64,000 bases of DNA from the NCBI GenBank assembly GCA_029379385.1, contig CM055607.1, positions 29,571,235 to 29,635,234 on the forward strand, read 5' to 3'. The notes beneath the pieces were generated by a model that was not told the DNA's origin, ran no database searches, and saw only the letters and a program-made list of their open reading frames with translations. The translations under genes were made by a program, and so were the position numbers. The DNA comes from Quillaja saponaria (lineage: Eukaryota > Streptophyta > Magnoliopsida > Fabales > Quillajaceae). Positions 1-13,434 of the stretch are shown one piece after another (the stretch's first letter is position 1; each line of letters opens with the position of its first letter).

Positions 1-882
1 TATTTTACATTTTTTTCCTTCTTAGTCTTCCTATACTTTTTGGGTGTAATTTTCATGAAGTGCTCAAAATCTAATTGCGACTCCACTCAAAATAAATTGA
101 ATAAATCATGACATGACTTGAATTTAAAAAGATTAATCCATCTCATTAATTTTCACCTCCCAAATTGAACATAATCTATTTGGTTCACAAAATCAATTTG
201 ATGTCCTAACTCTAGACATTGATTTAATTTGTGAACCTCTTAACAACACGATTTCTTGGCGGGTCAAATAATCCTACTACTTTTTTTTTTTTGGCCATAA
301 ATATTATATAGATCTATCTTTTGCAACATTCTTTAGTGTGCATTTCTTTTACTATAACAAGAGCTGATCACTTTTTGTTTGTTATCTTATACACATACAT
401 CTTTAAAAACTAATTTTTTTTATGTCTGCAAAATGAACTAAGATACTATAATTATATTCATAGATAACGAATAAATTTATATATTAAACACAAGTTAAAT
501 AATAACTCAATATTTAAACATACACGAATAAAATTAAATATCATCACACGTAGTAATTACTATTGCCTTGCTAATCTCAACCTCTTGCATGCAATTAAAT
601 ATATAAATATATTATATAAATTTATGGTTATGAACTGAAAATTACATGATTGGTGTAGAAAGTGGGGGATGTCAACTAAAATTAAAGGATTTGAAAATCA
701 CAAACGATCGATTATATTAGAAACTGAAAAGAGACAGGTATCTGATGAGAGAGTTGATTCTTGTTAGGTAAGGAAACAAACATGTCTATAGAATATATTA
801 GAGCTGTGCAACAGGCGGTCGGACAGCATGGACCCCAGTATCACTCGATTTGGCCAAATCGGACGTATTAAAATTTTACCCT

Positions 883-1010
883 CAGGTGGCCGGATGAAAG
901 AAAATTTTATCTAATAAAACTGTTTTTGTGGCCTTTAGTTTTAAAATTTTATAAGTCAGGTGGCCGGATGAAAAAAATTTTTAATTTTATAAGTCAGGTG
1001 GCCGGATGAA
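883..1010 (+). repeat. three direct copies of a 16-bp motif
   Basis: The motif CAGGTGGCCGGATGAA occurs at 883-898, 957-972 and 995-1010. Copies two and three also share the preceding 'TTTTATAAGT'. It is GC-rich compared with its surroundings. It is probably a remnant of a tandem repeat inside an old transposon, but no coding or terminal structure supports a family assignment. Confidence 0.8.
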
Positions 1011-4000
1011 GGAAAATTTTTCTTGTTGTCAGTTAGGTTTAAAATTTTATAATCGATAATTATTTTTAACCTATATGTAAGGTTTAAAATATTTAAAAAA
1101 TACTGATTTATAATTTTTTAACTATATAATCATAGATTAAAGTATTTAACACCACAAAGTATAATTAAAAGCTAAAATATAATATTCACATAGGAATATT
1201 TTATATTTAGACATAATATTTATACATAAAAATAAAAAGTAATAATATCGGCTGAGGTAGGGATAAACCGAGTTAAATTTTTCTAACCCGGTCACCTAGC
1301 CCAACCTGAAATAAAAGTATTGGTTTAGAAGATATAATTAAGTTGATGTGACATAAAATATTAATTGATACACTAACCTACCTTGCTATGTGTCATTATG
1401 TCAATATATTATTTTCCTAATAATTATATTATATATTATGAATGTTTAACTTTTAAATAAATATGTTGTTACAAAAATTTTAATAGAATTTTGGATATGC
1501 ATGTAACTTTTCTAGTTAAGCAAAAAAAAAATAATATATCATAAGTACTAATTAATGATTGATTTAAATATAGATTTTCAATTTTTTTCTTTCATCATCA
1601 GCTCTAATAAGCAGTAAAAAAATCTTTCACAAAATTAGTCAAGAAATTAGTTATTATATTAATTTTTTGATATTCTCTTTCTTGAAGTTAAGTCATTTTT
1701 GTTTATGAATAACATCGAATTAAGTTTATTCATATACCTAAAGAGAGTAAGAATAAATTAAAAAAATTTGTTTTGGTATAACTATTTTAACAAAATATCA
1801 TACACAACTACAAGATGAAAAGAAATAGGAATTAGATTGGAAAAATAAAATATTATATTTTATATAATTAACTTAGGAGAGATATGAGAGAATTTCTGAG
1901 TGATGTGGTAAAATAATATAATTTAAAAGAAATAAGAGATAATTAATGGATGATGAGACAAAATGATGTGTCAAAATATTAGATAGGTTCATTGGTGATG
2001 TGTTAAAATTGTATTATTAATTATCCGGATTCAATTATATTATATTTTTAGAAATATAACCTGATTTTTTTTTGCACCGGCCAACTATTGGTTAGTTATT
2101 AGCGCAATCTGAACGTACTGCATCATAAAATTAGGTATTATTCCCTCTTCAAGTCTCGACTTCAAATGGCTTCTTCAACTAACTCGTGCTAAATTAATGT
2201 TTATCTGAACCAAGTTTTCTCCAGAACCCCCCATTGTAAGGCTTTTCAAAAGACTATCCAAGTACCTAAAGTACTCTAGATCTATAGGACACACTTAATG
2301 GTCAAAATTATTGAATTTGAAGACTTTAATTTGGATGTCTTGTTAGTTTTCATTTGTTTTAATTTCTTTCTTTCATTTTCTTCATGGGAGACTTTGCAAA
2401 TTTTTTTATTTATTTAGCAACCAGGTGTTTTTTTTTCTTACATCTTAACTCATCTTTTTAATCTGGTTAAAGACACACCTCTATTCATATTTCTAATTCA
2501 ACCAAAGACAACCATTCATACTGGAATCAAAATAGTTTTTGAAGATTTTACTCCTCTAGATAACTCTTAGACCAACCCCCTTAGGATACCAAGCAGACTT
2601 TTAGTTAAACACCAGGTAGTATATCCATTGTAAGAAAAGCGTTCATCTGCGACAAAATTGTTAGTGATATCAACAGTGACTAGTTGTTGAAAAACTATAT
2701 ACAGTTTTTTATTTTAAGAAAAAAATTATAATTATCATTAATAAAAAAAGTCTAAAGCTACTTACAATATAAGCAAAAAATTGAGAATTCCTTCTCAAAT
2801 TTAGTGTTACAACGTGACTTTTAATTATATTTTTCTTTCTAACTGAAATGTACATTTTAGCCTATATTTCTTATCATCATATAAAAATTATCAAAAATTA
2901 ATGATCCATTATTTATATCAACAAATATCTCTAATATAAGTATTGTAACAATACTGTTAAAGATGATGTCCATGTGATACTTTAGATAGAAACTTTCATA
3001 ACAGATGATAGATTAGATCCAGTACGGCAACAAAACTGGCAAAAAAGATAGACAAATTCATTACGAAAACTAAAAAAATTTCAAATCTTTCATATAAGTA
3101 ATTGAATCTACAAAAAAGAAAAAAAAATTAACGACATAAATTTTAAATTTGTCATAAAAATAATTAAATTTGAGATTTCTTTATTTAAAAGTAAAGATAA
3201 AAAAGTTACAGGGGGTGGCAACAAAGGAAAGGGCGGCAGCCTCTAAACATACTGGATGACGAACAGCAATTGACTTTTCGCGGTTGGCTCTTAAGTAATT
3301 GTGGCGCAATTTATTAATATCAGACTGGAATAAATAATTGCCGACATGTCTATTATTGTCAAAACAAGCATTTTGTGTAATTCTTAAGTAGCAATTGATT
3401 GGTCCATGTTTAACTATATATCAACGAATTTTTAGTTCGTTGTTATTCAACAACAAATATCATTGAATTTTTCTAAAATTTCGATGTTATTAATGCTAAC
3501 TTGTTAAACAAGATCTTCGAGATTCTTGTTAATATACTATAAATAATACAAATATAATATTTATTATGATAATTAATTATAATTATAAAATTTTATTAAT
3601 TATATCTTAATAATTCTTTTAAAAAACCAAATTGTAAATTGGAAGATGAGTTTATCACATGCCATATGTTAAGCTATGACGTGTACCATTAATGTGTAAT
3701 CCAATGTCATTAAATTGAAAGGTCTGGATTGTAATTTTATACAATAATGTATAGCCCAATGTCAAGTTGAAAAGTCTGAATTCTTTGTTCCCGACTGTTT
3801 TTATAAGAAAAGGATTTGTCTTAACTCCAACATGGTATGACTTTGTTCAATATATTAATTAATCTTACCTAGAGGTTACAATTAAGTACTATATAGATAT
3901 GGATACAAAAGTCACACAAAAAGAAGTACTGGGTTTGCAGATTCAAAGGTAAAATAGAAAACTTGGACCATTGGGAGCAGAGGTCAAATTAAACCTGCTG

Positions 4001-4360
4001 CTTGCTTGCTTGCTTTGTGTGGTTGGTTTATGGAACTTGAAGAAGTTTCAAAGACAAAAAGAGAGCAACAATTAAGATCGAGCAGCATGCATGCATTTGA
4101 GTACCATGTTGTTTATATTGTGACTGAAACAAGTTGTGTGTGTATATATAAAGCTCACAGAAAAAGTCAAATGGCTAGCTACACCCATTTTTCGTAATAT
4201 ACATATGTAAGACATTTATCTTACAAATTCAAACTATTGATTCATAGACCATAATCAACTTTGCTAGAAAGCTCTCTTAACCTGCTAAGAGACATGTGAA
4301 TCACAAGCAAATCTATATTGGTGAGCAACAATGGTTTTGTTGTTCTTTTAAGCAAATAGG

Positions 4361-4364
<4 letters not shown>

Positions 4365-4392
<28 letters not shown>

Positions 4393-4433
4393 GGTGGGTC
4401 TATCTATGTGAGTAATTAATTAATTAATTAATT
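4365..4433. repeat. (TA)n and (TAAT)n microsatellites
   Basis: About 14 TA dinucleotides run to 4392. After a short spacer comes a (TAAT)n run at about 4413-4433, then a T-tract. Ordinary plant simple-sequence DNA. Confidence 0.85.
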
Positions 4434-6111
4434 TTTTTTTTACTAGAAATCTCTCTTAGTCTAGTGATGACGGGGACAATAATTCATTGTCTTATCTTCA
4501 AGTTTTGATTACTTTTCAGTATGTAACAAAAACACATGGTTTTTAGTGTTTAATTCGTCAAGATTATGACAGAAAATTGATGTCCACTCTCACATATACA
4601 CCAACTTAATCTCTATAATATTTTATATTTCAGACTCAATATTATAAATTTAACTCAACTTAACTAAATTTCAAATTTATTGGAGACGACTACATGAATT
4701 ATTTTTCACTATTCATGCTAATTTAAGACATCGAGACATATGATATGTACAATTATCTTTTAATTTATTTGTACATAATGGTATATACAATTTAAGCATC
4801 GAGTCATCTTATCAAATTCTAAGTTTCTAGTTCCAAATTAATGTTGGGTTGAAATATGGACATTGAAAACTTGAGTTATCATAAGACTTTGTGCTCCTAT
4901 TTGATTTAACTTTTAAAACAGTTTTTAAGTTGTTTTACAAAACTATTTGGTAATAAAGGTTTTATTTTTTAAGCTTTACGGAAAAATATTTTTAGGGCTT
5001 TTAGAATCCTAAAAGCTGAAGCTAGAAAAAAGAATATTTTCAAATAGAAAACAAGAGAAGCTCAAATAAAATTTAATAATTATTTTATTTAGACAAAAAA
5101 AATCATAATATTTGTCAAACTAGTCTTTTTAGTAATTTTAATACTCAATATTATTTTTAAAAAATAAATCAAATAATTTTTTTTATTTACATTAACTGAT
5201 CCAAACATTTTTTCAATTTTTTATACAACACTTTTTAAACAATTTTATTTTAAAAAAGTATTTTTACACTGTAGCTTAACTAAACATGATTCTGTATATT
5301 AAGTATTTCAGGGATAGACGTTACTTGTGAAGAGAGACTCTTAAAACAAATTAATTAATATCAAGAGAAGATATTTATATACTTAATTATAGTATTAAAG
5401 GTCTTTAAGAGATACTGGAATATGTGGATGATAGATTACACATCGACATTCAAAATCAAGAAATTCATAGTATTTCCCCGAATATGACCATCAATGACTA
5501 AGCTAGTCTCTTTTTCATTTTCTATTTTATATGGAGGGGAGGATTAATACTCCTGCTTAGGAGCTTCAAAATATAAGATAATCTGTTTTTTTTTTCTCGT
5601 AAACATTTTATCTTCAGTAAAAATGAAATTTATTTTTATATTCTTGAGACACAAAACTGGAAGATTTTATCCATCAAACTAACTAATTTTGAAAAACATT
5701 TTACCATATGAAACATGTAAAGTATGTCAGATTAAACTCTCAATGTAGAGATCCCAGTTACTTGCTAGCTACAAAAGCAGTTAACTATCAGATCAAGATA
5801 ACCAATGGAAAATTGACATCCTCACATGGGTCAATATCATCAAGCCCATGCCACAAAATTTACACAAATCTGTACTCCATGAACAACCTTTTAATTGAAA
5901 AATATTGATTTCTTGTAAGATCCATTACCCCCCAAAGTGTAAAATGTTTATCGTGCATGTCTAAATAATAGAGATAAGCAGCATATAATTGGACCTCCAA
6001 TTGTACAATATTTTACTTATGACTTGGCCCGTTTCTTAGAAAGTTAGCAGTATACCATTGTTTTCAATGGAAATATTATATTTATTATTACTTGCAGAAG
6101 ACTTTGGATTC

Positions 6112-6118
6112 TATAAAT
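6112..6118 (+). promoter_or_regulatory. candidate TATA box of the MYB gene
   Basis: TATAAAT lies about 320 bp upstream of the MYB start codon, in otherwise AT-rich DNA. If it is used, the 5' UTR would be about 290 bp. Position and motif are the only support, and chance TATA motifs are common here. Confidence 0.25.
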
Positions 6119-6438
6119 TGTGCGAGAAGGAAGTGACCAAGTTAGGCAGAGCCTTGCAATTGGTTCATGTACATGGTGACAGAAACTTCTTGCAGCTAGA
6201 AATCAATAAAGAGGGGTAGAAATTGAGAGACAATTGAAATTAGAGAAGCATTCCTTTTGACTTCTGTTGTCTTCTTCTATCCATAAATACATTTGTAGTG
6301 TTTAAAACCATTCTCAGGTTCCAAAGAAACAATGGCTTAGTACCTTTCCCTCATACAACTGTCTGAGAAAAACCCATTTTTGGAGAACCTCTTTACTCGT
6401 TAGTCTTCACCTCTCACAGCTGAACATCATAGAGAGAG

Positions 6439-7889
6439 ATGGGAAGGGCTCCTTGTTGTGACAAGGCAAATGTAAAGAAAGGGCCATGGTCTCCAGAGGA
6501 AGATGAAAAGCTAAAAGAGTACATAGAGAAGTATGGGACAGGAGGGAATTGGATTGCTCTTCCACAGAAAGCAGGTAACATCTTTTTATTTTCCTTTTGT
6601 TACTTTGAGTTGGAAAAAACCTTGAGAATCTGCTATATGTCACCCTTTCATGAATTGTTTTTGCTATATACTGCTATGCAGGTTTTTTTACTCCTTGTTT
6701 CTGTGGTCTTGCTTATGTTTCACTTGTGCAGGTCTGAAAAGATGTGGGAAAAGCTGTAGGCTAAGATGGCTTAACTATCTCAGACCCAATATCAAACATG
6801 GAGAGTTCTCTGATGATGAAGATAGGATAATATGCAGTCTCTTTGCTAGCATTGGAAGCAGGTAATCTTCATCTTCACTTGCCACTGTTTTCTTTTCCTT
6901 TCATTCTTTTATAGAATTTTCCACATTTAACAGATATAGCTCTTTCCTGCTTTCAACCCTTTAGCCTAGACTGTCATTGTTAAATTCACTGCAAAAACAA
7001 GGAGTTAAGAGGCAAACATTAAGGATAGAATGAGTTTAATTTCTTATTATTTTGGAAAATTAGAGGCAGGGATTCCAGGAAAAGTTGCATGTTCCAAGAA
7101 TATGCTGTATATGGATAACTTTTTCTATGCATTTTTCAAAACTGGATCCACTATAAGTGTTACTCTGCCACTTCTTATACAAGTTATTACCAAAAAAAAT
7201 GCAGGTGGTCAATAATAGCAGCTCAGTTGCCAGGCAGGACAGATAATGATATCAAGAACTACTGGAACACCAAGCTGAAGAAGAAACTCATTGGCATAAT
7301 TCCTCAATCTCAGAGGAAACCTCACCAATCCAATTTCTCATCTATGTTTCAAACTTGTTCCTCATCTTCATCTCCACCATCGTCATTCAAAGGCAGCACC
7401 AGCTCTTATTACCACCCAGATGGATCTTCAACAGGCCCTGAATCCATTTCATTCTCCTCTAGTCTTTTGAGTAGCAGTTGTTCTACTTCTGCTAATTCAC
7501 TACTACATCAAACCCAAGATAGTTTTGTGGGGCATATGGAAACATATCAAGTTAATAAAGATAACCTCCTCCTGTTTGGCGGTGAAGCTAGTTGCAGCTC
7601 TTCTGATGGGAGTTGCAACAACCCGATTAACCATGGCAAAGAAGCAGAGTTTGAATTTGGTAGAGGAACAAATATGAATTGTTTTTACAATGGGGTTGAG
7701 GAAACCCAGAAATTAATACTGTCCAATGGTGGGAGTCTTAGAGGGTGGACTGAGAAACAAAATGGACCGTGGGGAGAAAATCCATTAGACTATGGTTTTG
7801 AAGAAATCAAACAGCTCATTAGCACCAGTAGTTGCAACAACTTTTTGTTTGATGAAAACAAAACAGGGGAAAGGGTGGTGTACTATTGA
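6439..7889 (+). CDS. R2R3-MYB transcription factor, RAX/Blind clade
   Basis: Three exons: 6439-6574, 6732-6861 and 7205-7889, all with GT-AG introns, joining in frame to 316 aa. The protein opens [20 protein letters not shown], the usual R2R3-MYB start. R2 covers about residues 13-64 and R3 about 66-115, with the regularly spaced tryptophans and the R3 block [19 protein letters not shown]. The two introns sit at the usual R2R3-MYB positions (after KA in R2, inside the Arg before W in R3). The C-terminal part is Ser-rich and ends with EEIKQLIS and FDENKT blocks, which I recognise from Arabidopsis MYB37/38/84 (RAX1-3) and tomato Blind. Family members are nuclear DNA-binding regulators of axillary meristem initiation; that role here is inferred. 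RAX2/MYB38 is my closest recollection, but paralog assignment needs a tree. No defects seen. Confidence 0.93.
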
Positions 7890-10116
7890 TGTTGACTGTG
7901 GGTAAAATCAAGAAGATATGAAGGGTAACATTCAGATTTTGGTTTTGTACCAAGGAAATGATTACACCACTATGGTGTCTAATTAAACCACTTTTTTTTT
8001 ACAGTACATGGTAAAAGTTTCCTTTGTGCATTTCTTTTGGAAAATGATGTATCTGAAAGTCATTAGTACATGTAACTGCAACCATCTTAAGCATTTTATG
8101 TCCTAAAAAAAGCAGAGAATCCATCATTCACTGCAAGCCAAGCATGTACGATTCAATTAGTTCCCTCTTTGCAGTTATCCTTTTAGTTTTTCAATTACAT
8201 GCAGTTTTTTCCTTTAAATCTTGTCAACTCCATTGTGAGCAGCTTCGGATCTTTGTGAATATTGTCACCCAAAAAGATTTTGACTTGATTTTAATTTCTA
8301 GTTTGAAACATAGCAGTTTACAGTGAAGGACAAGCATTAAGTTAAATATGGCATATCACTGTTGGCATCAAATCCATGTGGATCTTGCTTATACAATAAT
8401 GGGTGGTACCCGTGATACGACAATTGGGTTTAAAACTTTATAAATTTAACTGAGGATGAAGGTAAGCAGCACATATTCTGGAGTATCTAATCTTTAATGG
8501 TTGATGATGAAAGCGATGACATATATCATATATCATATATGTATAGCCAAATTTGAATAATTAAGGGCATGCATGTCTATCAGAAATTGAGTTAATAATA
8601 AACAAAGCCAGTAGGGGAACATAGATTTTTTAAGATATAATTAAGTAAAGTAAAACATGATTTATATTTTTAGGGAAAAAGACAGTGTGCAGGGTAAAAT
8701 TGCGTACGTCAATCTCTCTGAATAAACGAGCTTTGTGCTAGATCTTTTTTTTTTCTTTTTTTTTCTTTTTTCTGGGTGAGTGGCTCTTTATATATAATGC
8801 AACTGATGGAGAAGCCTCATGGGGAAACAGTCCAAAGGGCTCAAAAAATGTATGATCATAAGATAACGATGCTCTTGGGTATGTCATTGATTGATGGATT
8901 CTACTGTTTTGTTTAAAGGAGATGACATTATTTTAATCTTCAATTCTCATAAGGAAACAGAAATGTGTTGAAGTAGTATGCATTGACCACTACACCATTT
9001 TGTTTGTTTCTCCTATCAAATTAGACTAAAGAGATTTGCCAGCTATAGGCATTATTTAAATAAAGCTACATAAAATACAAAATTGATGTCCTTCGAGCTA
9101 CATGGAAAGGTTTTATAAGTAAATGTCTTTTGGAGTGTATAAACTATGGAGGTCAAAAGGTGCCCCCAAGAAAGAAATTTCCAAGAACTTCACTAACAAA
9201 TTAACAAATAATTTTAATACCTTTGGTTTTCTTATTTATAAAGGAGCAGTGAAGATCAAGAAACCAGGAGTCAGGATATTTGTTTGAAATAGGACTAGTC
9301 AATAGCATGTGGCTCATACTAATCTGTATACAGGTTTTGATTTGATCCAGCCCACCACTCTCTCTTGATCAGCCATCTATTCTCATATTAAGCTCAACTG
9401 ACTCCAAGCTCAACTACTCATGTACTCTTAATCATCTGATAATAGTTGGAAATAATTATATTTTTCATGTTTTATGTTACGGATATTTTGAAACATTAGT
9501 CAATTTCAGAGTTCATTCAGGAGCTACCACCAGAGAAACTAATTAGGACTCAAACCAGATCAGTCTGCTTGTGAGAAGTCACTTCACTTTGTGCATTTAC
9601 CACTTCACTAAAAACCAATCACCATACAAAGTTCGATTGTGAAATGTAATCAACCTGAAAACGATTAGGTTCCAAGTAGGATTTAAACATGTTTTACTGG
9701 CAATTGGTGCCATACAGAAGGATGCAATGTGTTGAACTACTTTTGGACTATTTTGGGGAACTTGATTAAGCAAACTATTAGCATTTTTACTGGATTTATG
9801 CTTTCAGAACATGCTCACTGCTGTGAAGAAGAAAAAGGACACATCAACTTATCAATTGATCTAATTTTTTCAGAAAACGTCCACTACGGTAAAATTTCTA
9901 CATTCTTGTATATGTAATAAACATGTAGAGACTGTGTAAGGTAGCCAATAGAATATACAATTATAAAACCATAGATAATCAAATTAGACGTTGACATTGA
10001 AAGGTTATCGAGATTAAATACATTTTGGTTTAGTACATTCAATAGGGACAACAATTCTATGTTCAGAATGCACAAATAATGGTTAGAATAACTTAAAAAT
10101 CTACATAATAGTGTAT
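7890..10116. other. intergenic region between the MYB gene and a convergent neighbour
   Basis: This holds the MYB 3' UTR (just after 7889) and, at its right edge, the 3' UTR of the minus-strand gene ending at 10117. A T-rich tract with interspersed C lies at about 8744-8771. No other gene or transposon is recognised. Confidence 0.6.
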
Positions 10117-12690
10117 CTACAGGAAGTCCCATTGCCAATAAACTTTCTCTACAATACCTCCACCACTCTGAACAGCAAGGTGAAGCGTTTCAGAAACTGG
10201 AGGTACCCCCCACAGTAATGGTACTGCAACAGTCATGGTTAGCTTCTCATGCAAACCACCTTTGCTAGCCTTCTTTGCAGCAACAACCTGTAAATAGAAA
10301 ACAAAAGTCATAACATTATGGTTCTAACATTCAGCCAATTTCTAAAATTGCTAGGGAAAAGGTAATCGAGAAGAAAAATAGACTACATATTATAAGCAAA
10401 ACAATGAATAGTCTGATTTGAGAACAATAAAAACCAAGCCATCAAGAGTGAGAGACACTTTTTGCTTCTAGCAAAACCTGACTTTCCAGAAAAAGCCCTT
10501 CAAGCTAACATATATCAACAAAATTTGTAGACATGGAAGTCTATGCAATTTTAAGCCTTAAAATCAAGAAGGCCAAATGCTATTTCCATCAACAAGTGAC
10601 ACATCCAATCCTCTTAGTAAATCTATTTTCATTAAACTGTTCCTTAAAAATAAAAAAAATAAAAAATTCACATGGAAATAGTTTAAATTCCTGCCTTAAT
10701 TTCTCATTGTTCAGACTTTTCTCACAAACACATCGAAGGAAAGTAATAACTGAAAGTTGAAACCAAGAGAAACGCTCTTCCTTGCTCTGTGGACTATACC
10801 GGTGCTGAGTATGGACTACAAATCATGTCATGCTTCATGAAAGTGGAAGGAAGATCTTGTGAATTGTTCAAAGTGGTGTGCCAACAAACTATTGTATACA
10901 GATAATGCCAACGCTTCACTACATAGACAGCAGCAACCAAGATGGAACTAAGATCAATTTCAGAAAGAAAATGTATATAAACAGAAAGCATACCTCCCCA
11001 CCATGCTCTAAGACAGTGTCTTCAACTACATCACTTAGCATCTCGATGGATCGGCAAAAACCAAAAATGCAAAGTCTTCTGCCAGTATCAAGTCCCTAGA
11101 ATTAAAGATCCCAATTTGCATGAGAATAAGCATACTAAATGTAAGGACATATCATGTAGGAATTAAGTACTTACATTTGTTGCTGCAATATCAAACAATG
11201 CACCTAGACAAAGACTTTGCTCTGGATCCATGTAATCACTCTCTTGAAAGCGTTGAAATCTTTGAGAAGTTCTTAATTTTCCTTGCTTCTTCTGTGTAAA
11301 CAATGCAGGTCTGCTTAGAATATACATTTGACATGGAGATTAGGTGTAAAGGGGACAAAGTATGATCAATACTGAGATGGGTTAGCATATGCATAGGCCA
11401 AAAGTTACACTAAAATGATTGGGGGCTGTTGTTGAAACCAAAGCTTAAGTGTCTTGTTCAACAGAAATATATCATTCAAAGCAACTGAGCAAGTAAAGAT
11501 GAATCTGTTCATTACTGGTGACATGTAGATGCAGAAAAGCCAGCCCCCATAGCTCAAGTCAAGTGTTTTGTTCAGCATGCACTATATCATATAAAGCAAG
11601 TAAAATGAATTAATAAAACTATAGGAAGCAAATAGATGCAGAAAACCGAGTAACCAGTCACGCAAAAACACATTGGTAAATGACCAAGTAAGCAATGATT
11701 TTGTGGGTAAATTAGCTCGTCTGAAAAAGAATTCTGTGAAAAATTAAAAGTGGCATACATCTGAAGCACTGACACGGCGAGGGACCATGGAACCTCCAAT
11801 CTGAATTAGCCCATCAGCAGTGAATAGGGTAACTCTCTCCTCAGGAACCCATTGAATTTCTGTTGAACACATACATCACCAAAACTACTTCAAAACAGAA
11901 AACGCTTGTTTAAATAAACCTAATGTCCATAAAGATTTTACTTTTTGTTATATTACAAAGGAGCCGTATGTATTCTCCACAACTATCAATGAATCTAAGT
12001 TTTATACTAACCAACAGCAGAACCAATTGAACCTGAATTACTTCTTGCATGATGTATGTAATAATAGCAGGAGAGGGAATTAAGAATGCAAAAAAATAAA
12101 AAAATAAAAAAATTGGAGACACGCATGAAACCACAATTTCTCCAATAAAATTCCAACCAGGCTACCACTGCAAATGAAACATTATAATAATATGTCCATA
12201 ACATCAAAGATCCATTTCCCGTGATTAAATTAAAAATGAAATGCGCCTACTATAATTTCGTAAACAAAATTGTAGCTCAAGTTCTCTTGCAAACAAAATT
12301 TATACGTACAATAACCAGGTGGATCCATAAGCATCATCTCCTATTTTCAGAAATTAAAGAATTGACGACAGTAACGAAACCACAATATTTAGGTGGAGAT
12401 TATTGGGAATTTAAATGCCACGAAACATAAAGATAAGAAATCAAGAACGTACCGCTACCACCGTCGTTCCACGGGAAAAAGCCGAAGGAATCGTCACCAA
12501 AAACATTGCCAGGATCGGTAGCTTTTGCGACAAAACGGAGAAGACGACGAGAAGAGCGGTGATAGGAAACTGAGAATTTCGAAGAAGAAGCAATTACGAA
12601 GGGAGAAGAGGATTCTCTGGCATCTGTTGCACGAGAAATGGATGGGACAGAAGGGAATCTTGAAAAGCACATAACAGATGTTTCCGCCAT
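10117..12690 (-). CDS. conserved plant protein of unknown function, probably plastid-targeted
   Basis: Read on the minus strand: exons 12690-12453, 11859-11759, 11291-11175, 11095-10994 and 10287-10117. All junctions are GT-AG and the frame holds throughout, giving 242 aa. The N-terminal ~55 residues are rich in Ser, Arg and Ala with few acidic residues (MAETSVMCFSRFPSVPSISR...), like a chloroplast transit peptide. The mature part has short conserved-looking blocks: EIQWVPEERVTLFTADGLIQ, GLDTGRRLCIFGFCRSIEML and a C-terminal GGGIVEKVYWQWDFL. I see no transmembrane span and no catalytic motif I can name. The codon-level conservation and clean splicing say the gene is real. I believe it belongs to a widespread single-copy land-plant family, but I cannot assign a function. 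It is divergently arranged with the 4CL-like gene. Confidence 0.85.
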
Positions 12691-13434
12691 TGGAAAGAAA
12701 GAGAGGGGCAGAGATTCTGGGGGAATTTCGTAAATTAAGAGGAGTTTCGCTAATTTATCCGGGGGGTGAATTGCAAAAACGTGAACCGCTTAAATGTTCA
12801 ATAAAAGTCACCTGCAACATGTGTGTAGGCTGTTAAGTTTTGCTTACCTTAGTGGGCACATGTACAATATAAATTGAGATGATAATTTTGATCCGACCTA
12901 CATTACTCAAGCGAATGGATTTTAATAAATTATTATATGTGATTTTTATTTTATAATTATTAATATGTGTGTGATTTTTTTTAGTTATGTAACATCTTTA
13001 TTTTGGTTGATGTTGTAGAGCAAGAATATGGTTGATAAAATGATTTTAGAAGCAGATAAAGTAACATCCATGTTGAGTGCTGATAAGGAGTTAATATAAA
13101 TAAAGAGCATTAGATTTCGGGTTTCTATTGTCATTCCCAACTTAAAAAGTTTAATTTTAGTGATTTTTATTTATTAATTTCCAAATATTACTAGAATCTT
13201 ATTTTTTTTGTTTCCGCAGTTTGTGATTAGGAACAAGAGGCCCATACCGTTCCTTTAATTTATCATTCAGCAGCCTATTTTCTAAAAGTCAACGGATCCG
13301 ATTTTCAGTTTTTCAGACATTGACTTTTAACTGTTATACATTGTTTTGGCGCCTGTTGATGATGCTTTAAGGCTTCAGCATACACATCACATCCCAATCG
13401 ATTCCCGAGAAACAAACGCTTCCAGAACACTGCC
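12691..13434. promoter_or_regulatory. shared divergent promoter region
   Basis: This 744-bp gap separates the start codons of two head-to-head genes, the minus-strand plastid protein and the plus-strand 4CL-like ligase. It must contain both 5' UTRs and both core promoters. No clear TATA box or named cis-element stands out. Shared regulation is possible but unproven. Confidence 0.5.

Larger units (their letters stand above)
1..6438. other. AT-rich intergenic region without a supported gene
   Basis: No open frame here has a recognisable domain or usable splice structure; the few frames of about 60 codons look like chance. The stretch holds short repeats (listed separately), a partial duplication of about 55 bp near 3692 and 3746 (both copies carry an 'AATGT...CCAATGTCA' block), and an AT-rich block at about 4890-5290 whose ends are weakly complementary, which could be an old MITE. 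The last 300 bases are the likely promoter and 5' UTR of the MYB gene. Confidence 0.6.
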
